A stretch of 64,000 nt of DNA, taken from NCBI RefSeq assembly GCF_000014745.1, contig NC_008347.1, positions 372,001-436,000 on the forward strand, in the 5' to 3' direction. Below, piece after piece: positions 43,366 through 52,158 of this stretch; positions within the stretch are counted from its first letter, which is position 1, and every line of letters starts with the position of its first letter. A model generated the notes under the pieces. It saw nothing but the letters and a program-made list of their open reading frames with translations. It was not told where the DNA came from and made no database searches. The DNA comes from Maricaulis maris MCS10. Lineage in GTDB: Bacteria > Pseudomonadota > Alphaproteobacteria > Caulobacterales > Maricaulaceae. Both the position numbers and the translations under genes were made by a program.

Positions 43366-45162
43366 ATGAAGCCGACCGATACGCGCGATCCCGACTATTT
43401 TCACAAGGTCGTGGATTGCCAGTGGGCCTGCCCGGCGCATACGCCGGTGCCCGAGTATATCCGTTTGATTGCGCAAGGTGAGTTCACCGAAGCCTATCTC
43501 GTCAATCGCCGTTCCAATGTCTTTCCGGGCATTCTCGGCCGGGTCTGTGACCGACCCTGCGAACCGGCCTGCCGGCGCGGCCGGGTCGAGGTGGAGCCGG
43601 TTGCGATCTGTCGTCTCAAGCGGGTCGCCGCCGACCATCGCGACGAGGTCAAGCATCTCGTGCCGCAAAAGCCGGCGAGTACGAATGGCAAGAAGATCGC
43701 CCTGATCGGCGCCGGTCCGGCGTCCTTGACGGTGGCCAATGATCTCGCCCCGCTGGGCTATGAGTGCACGATCTTCGAGGCCCATCACCGTCCCGGCGGA
43801 CTGATGATCGCCAATATTCCGTCCTTCCGCCTGCCCGAAGAAGTGCTGGACGAGGAGATCGGCTATATCCTCGACCAGGGCGTCGAGCTGAAGACCGGCC
43901 ACCGTATCGAGAGCCTCAAGGCCCTCTCCGAGAGCGGCTATGATGCCGTTTTCATCGGGTCCGGTGCGCCCAAGGGCAAGGACCTCAAGATTGAGGGCCG
44001 CGAAGAGGCCGACGCCAATATCCATATCGGTATCGACTGGCTGGAAAGCGTTGCCTTCGAGCATGTCGACAAGATCGGCAAGCAGGTCCTGATCATCGGC
44101 GTCGGCAATACGGCCATGGATTGTTGCCGTACCTCGCTGCGTCTTGGCGCCGACGATGTGAAGGTAATGGCCCGCAAGCCGCGGCAATTCTTCAAGGCTT
44201 CGCCGTGGGAGCTGGAAGATGCCGAGGACGAGAATGTCGACATCCTGGTCAATCACTCGCCCAAGCGTTTCGTGGTCGAGAACGGCAAGCTGACCGGCAT
44301 GGAGTTCGAGCTGATGGAGTATCAGCTCGATGAGGACGGCAATATTACCGACACCAGGATTGCCGGGACAAAGATCATCCCCTGTACCGACGTGATCCTG
44401 GCCATCGGTCAGGAAAACGCCTTCCCCTGGATCGAGCGCGATATCGGGATCGAGTTCGACAAATGGGGTGTGCCGGTCGTCGACGAGACGACTTTCGAGT
44501 CGACCAGGAAGGGTGTTTTCTTCGGCGGCGACAGTGCTTTTGGACCCAAGAACATCATCTGGGCAGTCGAGCATGGCCACCAGGCGGCGATCTCGATCCA
44601 CAAGCATTGCGAGGCGACCGACATGACCGCGCGGCTGCCGCGCGGGGTCAATCTGCAATCCGCCAAGATGGGCGTGAATGAGTGGATGTATTCCAACAGC
44701 TATACCGGCGAACACCGTCGGCAAATGCCGTTGGCCGAGCTCAAGGCGCGCCTGTCAAACCGCAAGATGGAAGTCGAGACAGGCTATACCGCCGAGCAGA
44801 TCGCGACGGAGGTTCAGCGTTGCCTCAACTGTGATGTGCAGACCGTGTTCGAGGCACCCCTGTGCAAGGAATGTGATGCCTGCATGGATATCTGCCCGGT
44901 CGACTGCCTGTCGATCGTGCCGCTTGCCGAGGAAGCCGAGCTGCGCCAGTCGCTGCGGGTTCCGGCCAATAACAAGGACCAGGCCCTGTTCGTCTCCGAG
45001 CCGCTGAAGGATACCGGCCGGGTGATGATCAAGGACGAAAATCTCTGCCTGCATTGCGGCCTGTGCGCCGAGCGCTGCCCGACCGCAGCATGGGACATGC
45101 AGGACGCCGACATCTTCATTCCGCATGTCGACGATGAAACGAAGAAAGTGGCGGCCGAATGA
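43366..45162 (+). CDS. GltD-like FAD/4Fe-4S oxidoreductase subunit of KOR operon
   Basis: A 598-residue flavoprotein. The N-terminal 4Fe-4S domain has CQWACPAHTPVPEYI and RVCDRPCEPACRRGRV (about residues 18-85). An FAD fold begins ALIGAGPASLTVANDLAPLG (about 110), an NAD(P) fold VLIIGVGNTAMDCCRTSLRL (about 243), and the C-terminus has two ferredoxin-like clusters (CKECDACMDICPVDCL and CLHCGLCAERCPTAAW). It resembles the glutamate synthase small subunit family. GAGGAG precedes ATG 43366, and the stop overlaps korA by 4 bases. It probably carries electrons between ferredoxin or NAD(P)H and the 2-oxoacid oxidoreductase. Confidence 0.87.
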   Translation: MKPTDTRDPDYFHKVVDCQWACPAHTPVPEYIRLIAQGEFTEAYLVNRRSNVFPGILGRVCDRPCEPACRRGRVEVEPVAICRLKRVAADHRDEVKHLVPQKPASTNGKKIALIGAGPASLTVANDLAPLGYECTIFEAHHRPGGLMIANIPSFRLPEEVLDEEIGYILDQGVELKTGHRIESLKALSESGYDAVFIGSGAPKGKDLKIEGREEADANIHIGIDWLESVAFEHVDKIGKQVLIIGVGNTAMDCCRTSLRLGADDVKVMARKPRQFFKASPWELEDAEDENVDILVNHSPKRFVVENGKLTGMEFELMEYQLDEDGNITDTRIAGTKIIPCTDVILAIGQENAFPWIERDIGIEFDKWGVPVVDETTFESTRKGVFFGGDSAFGPKNIIWAVEHGHQAAISIHKHCEATDMTARLPRGVNLQSAKMGVNEWMYSNSYTGEHRRQMPLAELKARLSNRKMEVETGYTAEQIATEVQRCLNCDVQTVFEAPLCKECDACMDICPVDCLSIVPLAEEAELRQSLRVPANNKDQALFVSEPLKDTGRVMIKDENLCLHCGLCAERCPTAAWDMQDADIFIPHVDDETKKVAAE

Positions 45163-46994
45163 AGGATCTCGTGGACGTTTCCAGCGAAGTGCGGGTCAAC
45201 GACTTCGTCATCAAGATCGGCAATGTGAACGGCACCGGGTCGGCCTCGGCCAATGGTCTTCTGATGAAGGCGATCTTCCGCATGGGCGTGCCGGTGGTGG
45301 GAAAGAATCTCTTCCCCTCCAACATCCAGGGCCTGCCGACCTGGTATGAGATCCGCCTGACCAAGGACAATTATATGGCGCGGTCGGGAACGGCCGAGTT
45401 CATCGTCGCCATGAATGCCGAGACCTACAAGCAAGACCTCGCCGAGGTCTCGCCGGGCGGTTTCCTGCTCTACGACTCGACCTGGCCAAGGCCTGACCTG
45501 CATGCCCGGCCCGATATCACCGCGATCGGCGTGCCGCTGGCCCGCCTGGTCAATGCGGCCTTCGACAATGCGCGCACCCGCGTGCTGATGAAGAACATGG
45601 CCTATGTCGGTGCCGTCGCCGGTCTGACCGGGCTTGATGTCGAAGTGATCCGCGGTCTCGTCACCGAGATGTTCGGCACCAAGGCTCATCTGATCGATGC
45701 CAACATGAAGGCGATCGAGCTTGGCCTGTCCTATGTGCGCGAGCATTTTCCCGATCCGCTGCCGCTGCGCATCGAACCGATGGACAAGACCGCCGGTCAC
45801 ATCATGATTGATGGCAATACGGCTGCTGCCCTGGGCTGTGTCTATGCCGGCGCGACCTTCGGTGCCTGGTATCCGATCACACCCTCGACCTCGTTGATGG
45901 ATGGCTTCAAGGCGTTTTGCGAGAAGTTCCGCGTCGATCCCGATACCGGCGAGAAGAATTTCTGCATCATCCAGGGCGAGGATGAGCTGGCCTCGGTCGG
46001 CATGGCCATTGGCGCCGGCTGGAATGGTGCCCGTTCCTTCACCCCGACCTCGGGTCCGGGCATTTCGCTGATGAGTGAATTCATCGGCTTTGCCTATTAT
46101 GGCGAAGTGCCGGTGGTGTTGTTCGACGTCCAGCGGGCGGGGCCGTCGACCGGTCTGCCGACGCGGACCCAGCAATGCGACATCACCCTGGCGGCCTATG
46201 CCAGCCATGGTGATACCAAGCACATCCTGCTCTTCCCGGCCAATCCGAAGGAATGCTTCGAGATGGCGGTGCAGAGCTTTGACATTGCCGAACGCTTCCA
46301 GGCGCCGGTCTTCTTCATGACCGATCTCGATATCGGCATGAATGACTGGATGATCCCGGAACTGGAATGGGATGACAGCTACCAGCCCGATCGCGGCAAG
46401 GTGCTGACTGCCGACGAGATTGAAAACCTCGAAAAATTCTACCGCTATGAAGACCGTGACGGCGACGCCATCCCCTACCGCACCCTGCCGGGTACACATC
46501 CCAAGGGGGCCTATTTCACGCGTGGCTCCGGCCATAACTGGAAAGGCGGCTATACCGAGGACAGTGACGAGTACAAGGAAGTGCTCGACCGTCTGACCAC
46601 CAAGTGGAAGAACGCCGCCAATGCCGTTCCGGCGCCGGTCATCACGCGCTGCGGCCAGCCGGCCCGCCGGGCCATCATCTCGGTCGGTGGCTGTGACGGC
46701 GCGGTGCTGGAAGCGCTGGATCGCTTTGCCGAGAATGGCGTGAACCTGGATTATCTGCGCGTCCGCGGCTTCCCCTTCAATGCCGAGGTCGACCGGTTCA
46801 TCGAGCAGTATGACGAGGTCTTCGTGGTCGAACAGAACCGGGACGGGCAATTGCGCTCGCTGCTGGTCAACGAGACGGAAGCACCCAAGCACAAGCTGGT
46901 CTCCATCCTCGATTATGCCGGCATGGCCGCCAATCCGAAATTCATCATCGAGGGCATTTCCGCCCATCTGGAAGCCCTGGGAGACGTCGCATGA
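45159..46994 (+). CDS. korA: 2-oxoacid:ferredoxin oxidoreductase, gamma-alpha fusion
   Basis: A 611-residue subunit. Residues about 10-190 form the gamma domain (KIGNVNGTGSASANGLLMKA), and from about 210 the alpha (pyrimidine-binding) domain (IMIDGNTAAALGCVYAGATF, FGAWYPITPSTSLMDG), followed by the C-terminal segment with ISVGGCDGAVLEALDRF. This gamma-alpha fusion is typical of 2-oxoglutarate:ferredoxin oxidoreductases in aerobes. It converts a 2-oxoacid and CoA to acyl-CoA and CO2 with reduction of ferredoxin. The preference for 2-oxoglutarate is likely but not proven. It overlaps both neighbours by 4 bases. Confidence 0.88.
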   Translation: MKDLVDVSSEVRVNDFVIKIGNVNGTGSASANGLLMKAIFRMGVPVVGKNLFPSNIQGLPTWYEIRLTKDNYMARSGTAEFIVAMNAETYKQDLAEVSPGGFLLYDSTWPRPDLHARPDITAIGVPLARLVNAAFDNARTRVLMKNMAYVGAVAGLTGLDVEVIRGLVTEMFGTKAHLIDANMKAIELGLSYVREHFPDPLPLRIEPMDKTAGHIMIDGNTAAALGCVYAGATFGAWYPITPSTSLMDGFKAFCEKFRVDPDTGEKNFCIIQGEDELASVGMAIGAGWNGARSFTPTSGPGISLMSEFIGFAYYGEVPVVLFDVQRAGPSTGLPTRTQQCDITLAAYASHGDTKHILLFPANPKECFEMAVQSFDIAERFQAPVFFMTDLDIGMNDWMIPELEWDDSYQPDRGKVLTADEIENLEKFYRYEDRDGDAIPYRTLPGTHPKGAYFTRGSGHNWKGGYTEDSDEYKEVLDRLTTKWKNAANAVPAPVITRCGQPARRAIISVGGCDGAVLEALDRFAENGVNLDYLRVRGFPFNAEVDRFIEQYDEVFVVEQNRDGQLRSLLVNETEAPKHKLVSILDYAGMAANPKFIIEGISAHLEALGDVA

Positions 46995-48043
46995 CCTCCA
47001 TGAGCAAACCCTTCATCGACAAGCACCTGCCCAAGAACAAGCTGGGCCTGTCGGTCCGCAATTATGAAGGCGTGATGTCGACCCTGTGCGCCGGTTGCGG
47101 CCACGACTCGGTCACCGCCGCCCTGGTCCAGGCCTTCTGGGAGCTGGACCTGGCGCCCGAGAGCGCGGCCAAGGTCTCCGGCATTGGCTGTTCTTCCAAG
47201 ACGACCGCCTATTTCATGGGCCAGTCGCACGGTATCAATTGCGTGCACGGGCGCATGCCTTCCGTCGCAACGGGCGCCAATGCGGCCAATGGCGATCTCA
47301 ACTATATCGGCATTTCCGGCGATGGTGACTCGCTGTCGATCGGCTTTGGCCAGTTCGCCCACGCCATCCGACGCAATCTCAACATGCTGTATATCCTCGA
47401 GAATAACGGGGTATACGGGCTGACCAAGGGCCAGTTCTCGGCCGCGGCTGACTATGGCTCGAAGTCGAAAAAGGGTCTGGCCAATGACCAGATGCCGATC
47501 GACCCCTGCGTTCAGGCGCTGACCTTGGGTGCGGGTTTCGTGGCCCGGGCCTTCTCCGGTGACAAGTCTCAGCTGATCCCGCTGATCAAGGCCGGGCTGA
47601 AGCACAAGGGCTTTGCCCTGATCGACGTCATCTCGCCGTGCGTGACCTTCAATGATCATGCCGGCTCCACCAAGTCCTACGCCCATACCTACAAGTATTA
47701 TCATCCGCTGGTGCACACGGATTTCGTCGCCCATGCCGACGAGGTCACCGGCTCCTATGACGCGGATGGCGCCATGCGGGTGACCATGCAGGATGGCGGC
47801 GAGCTTTTCCTGCGCAAGACCGAGAGCGATTACGATCCACGCGACAAGGCCCAGGCGATCGAGACGCTGATGATGAACAAGACCGAGGGCGAAATCCGCA
47901 CCGGCCTGTTGTATCTCAACAGCGATCTGCCGGACATGCAGGCGGCCAACAAGCTGCCCAAGACCCCGCTCAACCAGGTGCCCTATGAGCGCCTGACCCC
48001 GGGTCGGGCCGCCCTCGCCAAGCTTCAGTCGCGCTACCGCTGA
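46991..48043 (+). CDS. korB: 2-oxoacid:ferredoxin oxidoreductase, beta subunit
   Basis: A 350-residue thiamine-pyrophosphate subunit. The cluster and TPP region starts LCAGCGHDSVTAALVQAF near residue 31, and the TPP-Mg motif is GDGDSLSIGFGQFAHAIRRN, then ENNGVYGLTKGQ near residue 140. Like other beta subunits it carries cysteines for a 4Fe-4S cluster (GCGH, GCSSK, and C in ISPCVTF). It overlaps korA by 4 bases, and the operon ends here, facing the XRE gene at 48048 tail to tail. Confidence 0.9.
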   Translation: MTSMSKPFIDKHLPKNKLGLSVRNYEGVMSTLCAGCGHDSVTAALVQAFWELDLAPESAAKVSGIGCSSKTTAYFMGQSHGINCVHGRMPSVATGANAANGDLNYIGISGDGDSLSIGFGQFAHAIRRNLNMLYILENNGVYGLTKGQFSAAADYGSKSKKGLANDQMPIDPCVQALTLGAGFVARAFSGDKSQLIPLIKAGLKHKGFALIDVISPCVTFNDHAGSTKSYAHTYKYYHPLVHTDFVAHADEVTGSYDADGAMRVTMQDGGELFLRKTESDYDPRDKAQAIETLMMNKTEGEIRTGLLYLNSDLPDMQAANKLPKTPLNQVPYERLTPGRAALAKLQSRYR

Positions 48044-48047
48044 CCCG

Positions 48048-48644
48048 TCAGCTTTCGTTGAAACGGTCGATCCGTGGCGTCGCGTCATTGGCGGCGGCGC
48101 GTGCCGCCGGACTGTCTTCCAGGCCGGCCAGGGTGACATGGACGAAACTGGCACCCGTCTCGTCGCGGATTGGCGTGTAGCGCACCTGCCAGAACCGGTC
48201 CGAACGCTCACGGTCGACCCAGACGGCAGATGCGCCAAGAATGCTCCCATCATTGAGGCCTTCCCGCGCGAGTGCGTCGAGGTCACTGATCAGGCGGTCC
48301 AGGCCGGGCGTGGCGCGGACCTGTTTCGTGCCGGCCATGAAATCGCGTGTCATGCCAGTGCTGGCGGCCTCCACGATGGGGCCATCGGGACCGGTCTGCA
48401 GGAGGAGACAGGGGAAGGGGCTGTGATCGACCGTGGCGCGCAGATCATCGAACAGGGAGCGGGTGCGTGGATCTTCAGCCAGTTTCATGATGGCGGCCGC
48501 AACGGGTTCCGGCGGGAGGGCCAGGCCTGACTCGATCCGCGAAACATAGGTCTGGCTGATGCCGATGAGCTCGGCCAGGGAGCCCTGTTTCAACCGCAAC
48601 CTAAGCCGAAGCGAGCGGACCGTTTTTGCCCAGTTGATATCCAA
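48048..48644 (-). CDS. XRE-type regulator with C-terminal sensor-like domain (A)
   Basis: A 198-residue protein with an N-terminal Cro/C1 helix-turn-helix (about residues 5-60: VRSLRLRLRLKQGSLAELIG, ISQTYVSRIESGLALPPEPV) and a C-terminal PAS-like region (PFPCLLLQTGPDGPIVEAAS, then WQVRYTPIRDETGASFVHVT). It shares this layout with three XRE proteins at 50115-52101 beyond the PiT-like transporter. It ends only 4 bases from the korB stop. The signal is unknown. Confidence 0.82.
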   Translation of the reverse strand: MDINWAKTVRSLRLRLRLKQGSLAELIGISQTYVSRIESGLALPPEPVAAAIMKLAEDPRTRSLFDDLRATVDHSPFPCLLLQTGPDGPIVEAASTGMTRDFMAGTKQVRATPGLDRLISDLDALAREGLNDGSILGASAVWVDRERSDRFWQVRYTPIRDETGASFVHVTLAGLEDSPAARAAANDATPRIDRFNES

Positions 48645-48752
48645 GACGGAATTCTAACCCCTTTAAATCTTGGACTATATTGCCGCTCCGCAAGGATGAA
48701 TGAGCACTCATAAAATATGAATTATCCACGTCCAAACGGGTGATGGACAGGC

Positions 48753-49880
48753 CTAGAGGCCCAGGGCGCGAGCGACGTAGCCGGGCAGGTCAGACATCAG
48801 CTCGCCCAGTTCGCCTCTCGCCCAGGCGGGCAGGAAGATGGCGAGGATGACGCTGATCAGCAGGCCCAGGAAGGCGCGCAGCACGTCCGAGACCACATCC
48901 CACAGGGCGGCGAGTTTGGAGCGAAGGCCGGCAATATAGGCGATCGCGATTTCGCGGCCGGCCAGCATGCCCAGGAAGACCCAGGTCGTGCTCATCGGCA
49001 CGTCATTGACCTCCTTGAAGATGTACAGGATGACCCCGTAGATCAGGTCGATCGCCGTCGCCGCGCGGATGTCGGTGGAGTTGGTCTTGGACAGGACGAT
49101 CTTCTGGATTTCGCCGCCACGATTGCGGAATATGATGGCGTGCAGGGCCAGCATCACGGCGGTCGCAAACACCAGTAGCATTGGCGAGAAGGCCACCTGG
49201 GTCTGCATGACCGCGACCCCCTCCTGCATCAAGGGGAGGCCGGTGCTGTCGAGGACCGGGACCAGCTCGGTCGTGCGCGGCAGGAAGATGAAGATATTGG
49301 CCAGGTCCTGCATCAGCCACTGCGACCACAGGAAGGCTGTGGCGGCCCACTGGGCGACAAACCAGACAGGATGGTGAGGCTCGTCCTTGGTCCGGTCGAT
49401 CCAGCGTTCGAATATCCGCGAGATGATCATGTAGACGAAGAAGGCAGCGCTGATTGCCACGATGTAGCCCAAGGCCGACTTGGTCAGCATTTTCGGCAGC
49501 ACGCCCTCGGTATTGGCACCGCCGGTCAGCGCGAAAATGGTCAGGACCAGGAATGTCGTCGAGACCGGGATTCCGTAGCGGGTCAGGATCAGCAGGAAGA
49601 GCGGCGGAATGGCGTGCCACCACTGCACACCGCCTTCAGGGTAGGGCAGGGAATTCAGGCGCCCGAAGGCGATATCGCCATCGCTTCCGAAAAAGCCCCA
49701 CAGCATCACCACTACGATGATCGAGCAGGCATAGGCCCACAACACCCACCAGGGACGTTTGGCGTTGGAGCTCAGGAATGTGCCCAAAGTCTGGATGGCG
49801 TCATTGGCGACGATGGAATAGGCGCCGATGAGAAATCCGAGAATCGAGAAGATCCATATCGTCGTGCTCAGATCGGCCAT
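48753..49880 (-). CDS. PiT-like membrane transporter, 375 aa
   Basis: A multi-pass protein with about nine hydrophobic helices. Two repeated motifs resemble the inverted signatures of PiT phosphate transporters: SIVANDAIQTLGTFLSS near residue 22 and KEVNDVPMSTTWVFLGMLAG near residue 290, each with the central ND. Long loops between helices and no other family motif make this a distant member at best, so the ion is uncertain. ATG 49880 is preceded by no strong ribosome site. It lies among four XRE regulators, one of which may control it. Confidence 0.65.
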   Translation of the reverse strand: MADLSTTIWIFSILGFLIGAYSIVANDAIQTLGTFLSSNAKRPWWVLWAYACSIIVVVMLWGFFGSDGDIAFGRLNSLPYPEGGVQWWHAIPPLFLLILTRYGIPVSTTFLVLTIFALTGGANTEGVLPKMLTKSALGYIVAISAAFFVYMIISRIFERWIDRTKDEPHHPVWFVAQWAATAFLWSQWLMQDLANIFIFLPRTTELVPVLDSTGLPLMQEGVAVMQTQVAFSPMLLVFATAVMLALHAIIFRNRGGEIQKIVLSKTNSTDIRAATAIDLIYGVILYIFKEVNDVPMSTTWVFLGMLAGREIAIAYIAGLRSKLAALWDVVSDVLRAFLGLLISVILAIFLPAWARGELGELMSDLPGYVARALGL

Positions 49881-50052
49881 GTCCCGGACACCTTTTCAGT
49901 CGAAGCCCCGCGTCAGGTAGCAAGGAGACGAACAATCAATCAATCAACCAGGCACAGTCGCGAGGCTTTTTCATACAAGTGTCGCAAAGCATTGCGTGAT
50001 TACGTCCGTTTGGTTGCTTTAAGCTTCAGTCTTCACAAACGGGTCAAAGGGC

Positions 50053-50067
50053 GTTATAAATTATAAC
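50053..50067. promoter_or_regulatory. Perfect AT-rich palindrome upstream of XRE cluster
   Basis: GTTATAA (50053-50059) and TTATAAC (50061-50067) are perfect inverted arms around one base, about 48 bases before the first XRE start. It could be an autoregulatory operator overlapping a -10 element (TATAAA/TATAAT-like). Confidence 0.45.
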
Positions 50068-50114
50068 CGCCGATGTACGGCACCGGCGCGCCCTCTCGAT
50101 CAGGAGAAGCGCAT

Positions 50115-50759
50115 ATGCCCGCTCCTTTGCCGACCCTTGATGTCCAGACAATTCACTGGCCCTCGGTCATTCGCCACTACCGACTGTCCAAAGGCCTCAA
50201 ACAGGCGGCCCTGGCCCATGATCTGGGCGTGACCCAGACCATGGTGTCGCGCTGGGAAGCCGCAGCGGCCGTGCCTTCCGTGCGCATCCAGGAACGCCTG
50301 TTCGACCTGTATTGGGCTTCCCAGACCTCGGTGTCCCGCGATGTATGGCTGGACCGTATCGGCCGGCACCCGGCTATTGTCGGCGTGATCAATGCCGCCG
50401 GCCGGATCATCCGGGCCAGTCGCGGATTCTGCCGCAGTCTTGACTGCGACCGCCACGGATTGGAAGGCCGCTATATTCATGAAGCCTTTGAAGGCGAGTG
50501 GCCGGAGCTTTATGACAGGCTCACATCATCGGGCCTGTTCGAAGGCCGGGTCTCGTCGGCGGAAAGCATCAACACGATGACCTATCTCGCTCTCGACGGC
50601 CGGTCCCGTTCGCGGCATGTCCATGGGCTGCATCGACCCAGCTTTCTGCCCGGGCCGGAGATCGTCTGGCTCCTGTCCGGCGCCGAAGTGTCCGAGCGTG
50701 TTCGGGACGATGTCCGCGCCCGCCTCGGTGGGAAGCTGATCATCCGCAAGGCCATCTAG
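50115..50759 (+). CDS. XRE-type regulator with C-terminal sensor-like domain (B)
   Basis: A 214-residue protein. The helix-turn-helix is at about residues 15-70 (WPSVIRHYRLSKGLKQAALA, LGVTQTMVSRWEAAAAVPSV), followed by a roughly 125-residue domain with the cluster motifs GLEGRYIHEAF and VHGLHRPSF and ending GGKLIIRKAI. ATG 50115 follows CAGGAGAAG. The next paralogue starts 3 bases after its stop. The C-terminal half looks like a PAS-type ligand domain, but the ligand is unknown. Confidence 0.82.
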   Translation: MPAPLPTLDVQTIHWPSVIRHYRLSKGLKQAALAHDLGVTQTMVSRWEAAAAVPSVRIQERLFDLYWASQTSVSRDVWLDRIGRHPAIVGVINAAGRIIRASRGFCRSLDCDRHGLEGRYIHEAFEGEWPELYDRLTSSGLFEGRVSSAESINTMTYLALDGRSRSRHVHGLHRPSFLPGPEIVWLLSGAEVSERVRDDVRARLGGKLIIRKAI

Positions 50760-50762
50760 ATC

Positions 50763-51410
50763 ATGGCGGACGCCGACCCAAAGTCGCAAGGCGATCGGAA
50801 TGTCTGGCGCAACTTTCTGCGTCGCTATCGATTTACCCATAACGTCAAACAGGCCGCCCTGGCCGAGGACCTCGGTGTCACACAGGCGATGGTGTCACGC
50901 TGGGAGTCAGGCGCCGTCAGACCGGCGCCGGCAATGCAGGACCGCATCCTGGCCCTGGCGGGTTCGACCCAGGACATGGCATCCCCGCTGGTCGGCTGGC
51001 GCCATCACGTGACGGTCCAGCCTGGTCTCGCCGCGGTCATCAACCGGGAGAGCGTGATTGAAACGGCCAGTGTGGGTCTGGTGCGGGAGCTGGATCTGCC
51101 GCGCGCCAGGATCGAGGGTCAAAGCATTGACGCACTCTTCTCGGGAGATCTGATTGAGCTGCGCAACATTCTCATTGCCAAAGGTTTCTTTGACGGCGCG
51201 CTCGAAAGCGTTGAAAGTGCTGATGTGTATTGTTTTGCCAATACACATGGAAAACGCGATATTGGCCCAGTGCACGGACTGCACTGGCCGCACAGGGCCG
51301 AAGATGACCGGGTCTGCTGGATGCTGACCGGGGCACGTGTCAGCACGGCCGAGTTTGAAAGCCTGCGCCGGGAGTTGGGCGGGCAGGTCGAACTGAATGG
51401 GTCGAACTGA
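50763..51410 (+). CDS. XRE-type regulator with C-terminal sensor-like domain (C)
   Basis: A 215-residue paralogue of its neighbours: helix-turn-helix at about residues 15-70 (NFLRRYRFTHNVKQAALAED, LGVTQAMVSRWESGAVRPAP), then the sensor-like part with ARIEGQSIDALFSGD, GPVHGLHWPHR and a variant C-terminus GGQVELNGSN. The last codons lie in a 14-bp tandem repeat (51386-51427), which may explain why the end differs from the RK/RR-hydrophobic tail of the paralogues. Confidence 0.82.
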   Translation: MADADPKSQGDRNVWRNFLRRYRFTHNVKQAALAEDLGVTQAMVSRWESGAVRPAPAMQDRILALAGSTQDMASPLVGWRHHVTVQPGLAAVINRESVIETASVGLVRELDLPRARIEGQSIDALFSGDLIELRNILIAKGFFDGALESVESADVYCFANTHGKRDIGPVHGLHWPHRAEDDRVCWMLTGARVSTAEFESLRRELGGQVELNGSN

Positions 51411-51427
51411 ACGGGTCGAACTGACAG
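51386..51427 (+). repeat. Three 14-bp tandem repeats over a stop codon
   Basis: Three near-identical units GGTCGAACTGAATG, GGTCGAACTGAACG and GGTCGAACTGACAG. The stop of the second XRE gene (51408-51410) falls inside the second unit. As 14 is not a multiple of 3, unit gain or loss would alter the reading at the C-terminus. Confidence 0.85.
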
Positions 51428-51456
51428 GGCGGGATTGAGCCCGCAAGGGGGACGGA

Positions 51457-52101
51457 TTGGTTCACGATATCAAATTGTCGATGACGTCGAGCAAGGTGAA
51501 CTGGCCGTCGGTGATCCGAAACTTCCGCATGTCGAAACGGCTCAAACAGGCAGCCCTCGCCGGCGATCTCGGCGTCACACAGGCCATGATCTCGCGCTGG
51601 GAGAATGGCGACAGCGAACCACCCGAGCGGATCAAGCGCCGCATGGCCGAACTGGTTCAGGACGCCTTCGTGATCGCGCCGGCGCCGACCTGGGTCGATC
51701 TGGTCTCGCTCAATCCGACCATCGAATTCGTCACCGACTCCATGGGCATGATCAAGGCCATCTCGCTGGGCGCGCTGGATCTGTTCGGCATCAAGCGCAA
51801 CGAGATCGAGGGCCGCAATGTCCGCGATTTCCTGGGCGGTGACTTTTCGGCAGCGCTCGAGCAATTGCGGGCCGAGGGCATGTTCCAGAACAATCTCGCC
51901 TTTGCCCAGAGCATCGGCACGATGGAGGTGAATGTTTCGGCCGGCATGCAGTCCTTGCTGTGCGACTTCATCCACTGGCCCCGCATCTCCGAGGCCCGCA
52001 CCGTCTATTGCATCCATTCCGGCGCAACGCTGGACGAAAAGCGCTATTCGGCGCGACTTGAAGAGCGCGGTGACAAGGTCGTGGTGCGCCGGACTTTCTG
52101 A
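51457..52101 (+). CDS. XRE-type regulator with C-terminal sensor-like domain (D)
   Basis: A 214-residue paralogue: helix-turn-helix (WPSVIRNFRMSKRLKQAALA, LGVTQAMISRWENGDSEPPE), sensor-like domain with NEIEGRNVRDFLGGD, CDFIHWPRISEARTVYCIHS and the C-terminal tail VVVRRTF. I chose the TTG at 51457 because AGGGGGAC precedes it; ATG 51481 is an alternative without a ribosome site. It is the last gene of the three-regulator run. Confidence 0.82.
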   Translation: MVHDIKLSMTSSKVNWPSVIRNFRMSKRLKQAALAGDLGVTQAMISRWENGDSEPPERIKRRMAELVQDAFVIAPAPTWVDLVSLNPTIEFVTDSMGMIKAISLGALDLFGIKRNEIEGRNVRDFLGGDFSAALEQLRAEGMFQNNLAFAQSIGTMEVNVSAGMQSLLCDFIHWPRISEARTVYCIHSGATLDEKRYSARLEERGDKVVVRRTF

Positions 52102-52158
52102 TCCGGCCCGGCATTCCTGTTCAAGGCGGGCCGGGAGCCGTGGCCTGGGCTCCGGCGG

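Noticed and set aside
44814-46967. 717-codon minus-strand frame opposite korA
   Set aside because: Shadow of the KorA reading frame; no ribosome site and no recognisable motif, while korA shows clear gamma and alpha domains.
49921-49950. Short ATCA-type tandem repeat upstream of the XRE cluster
   Set aside because: Only three or four units in a non-coding stretch; too short to suggest function.
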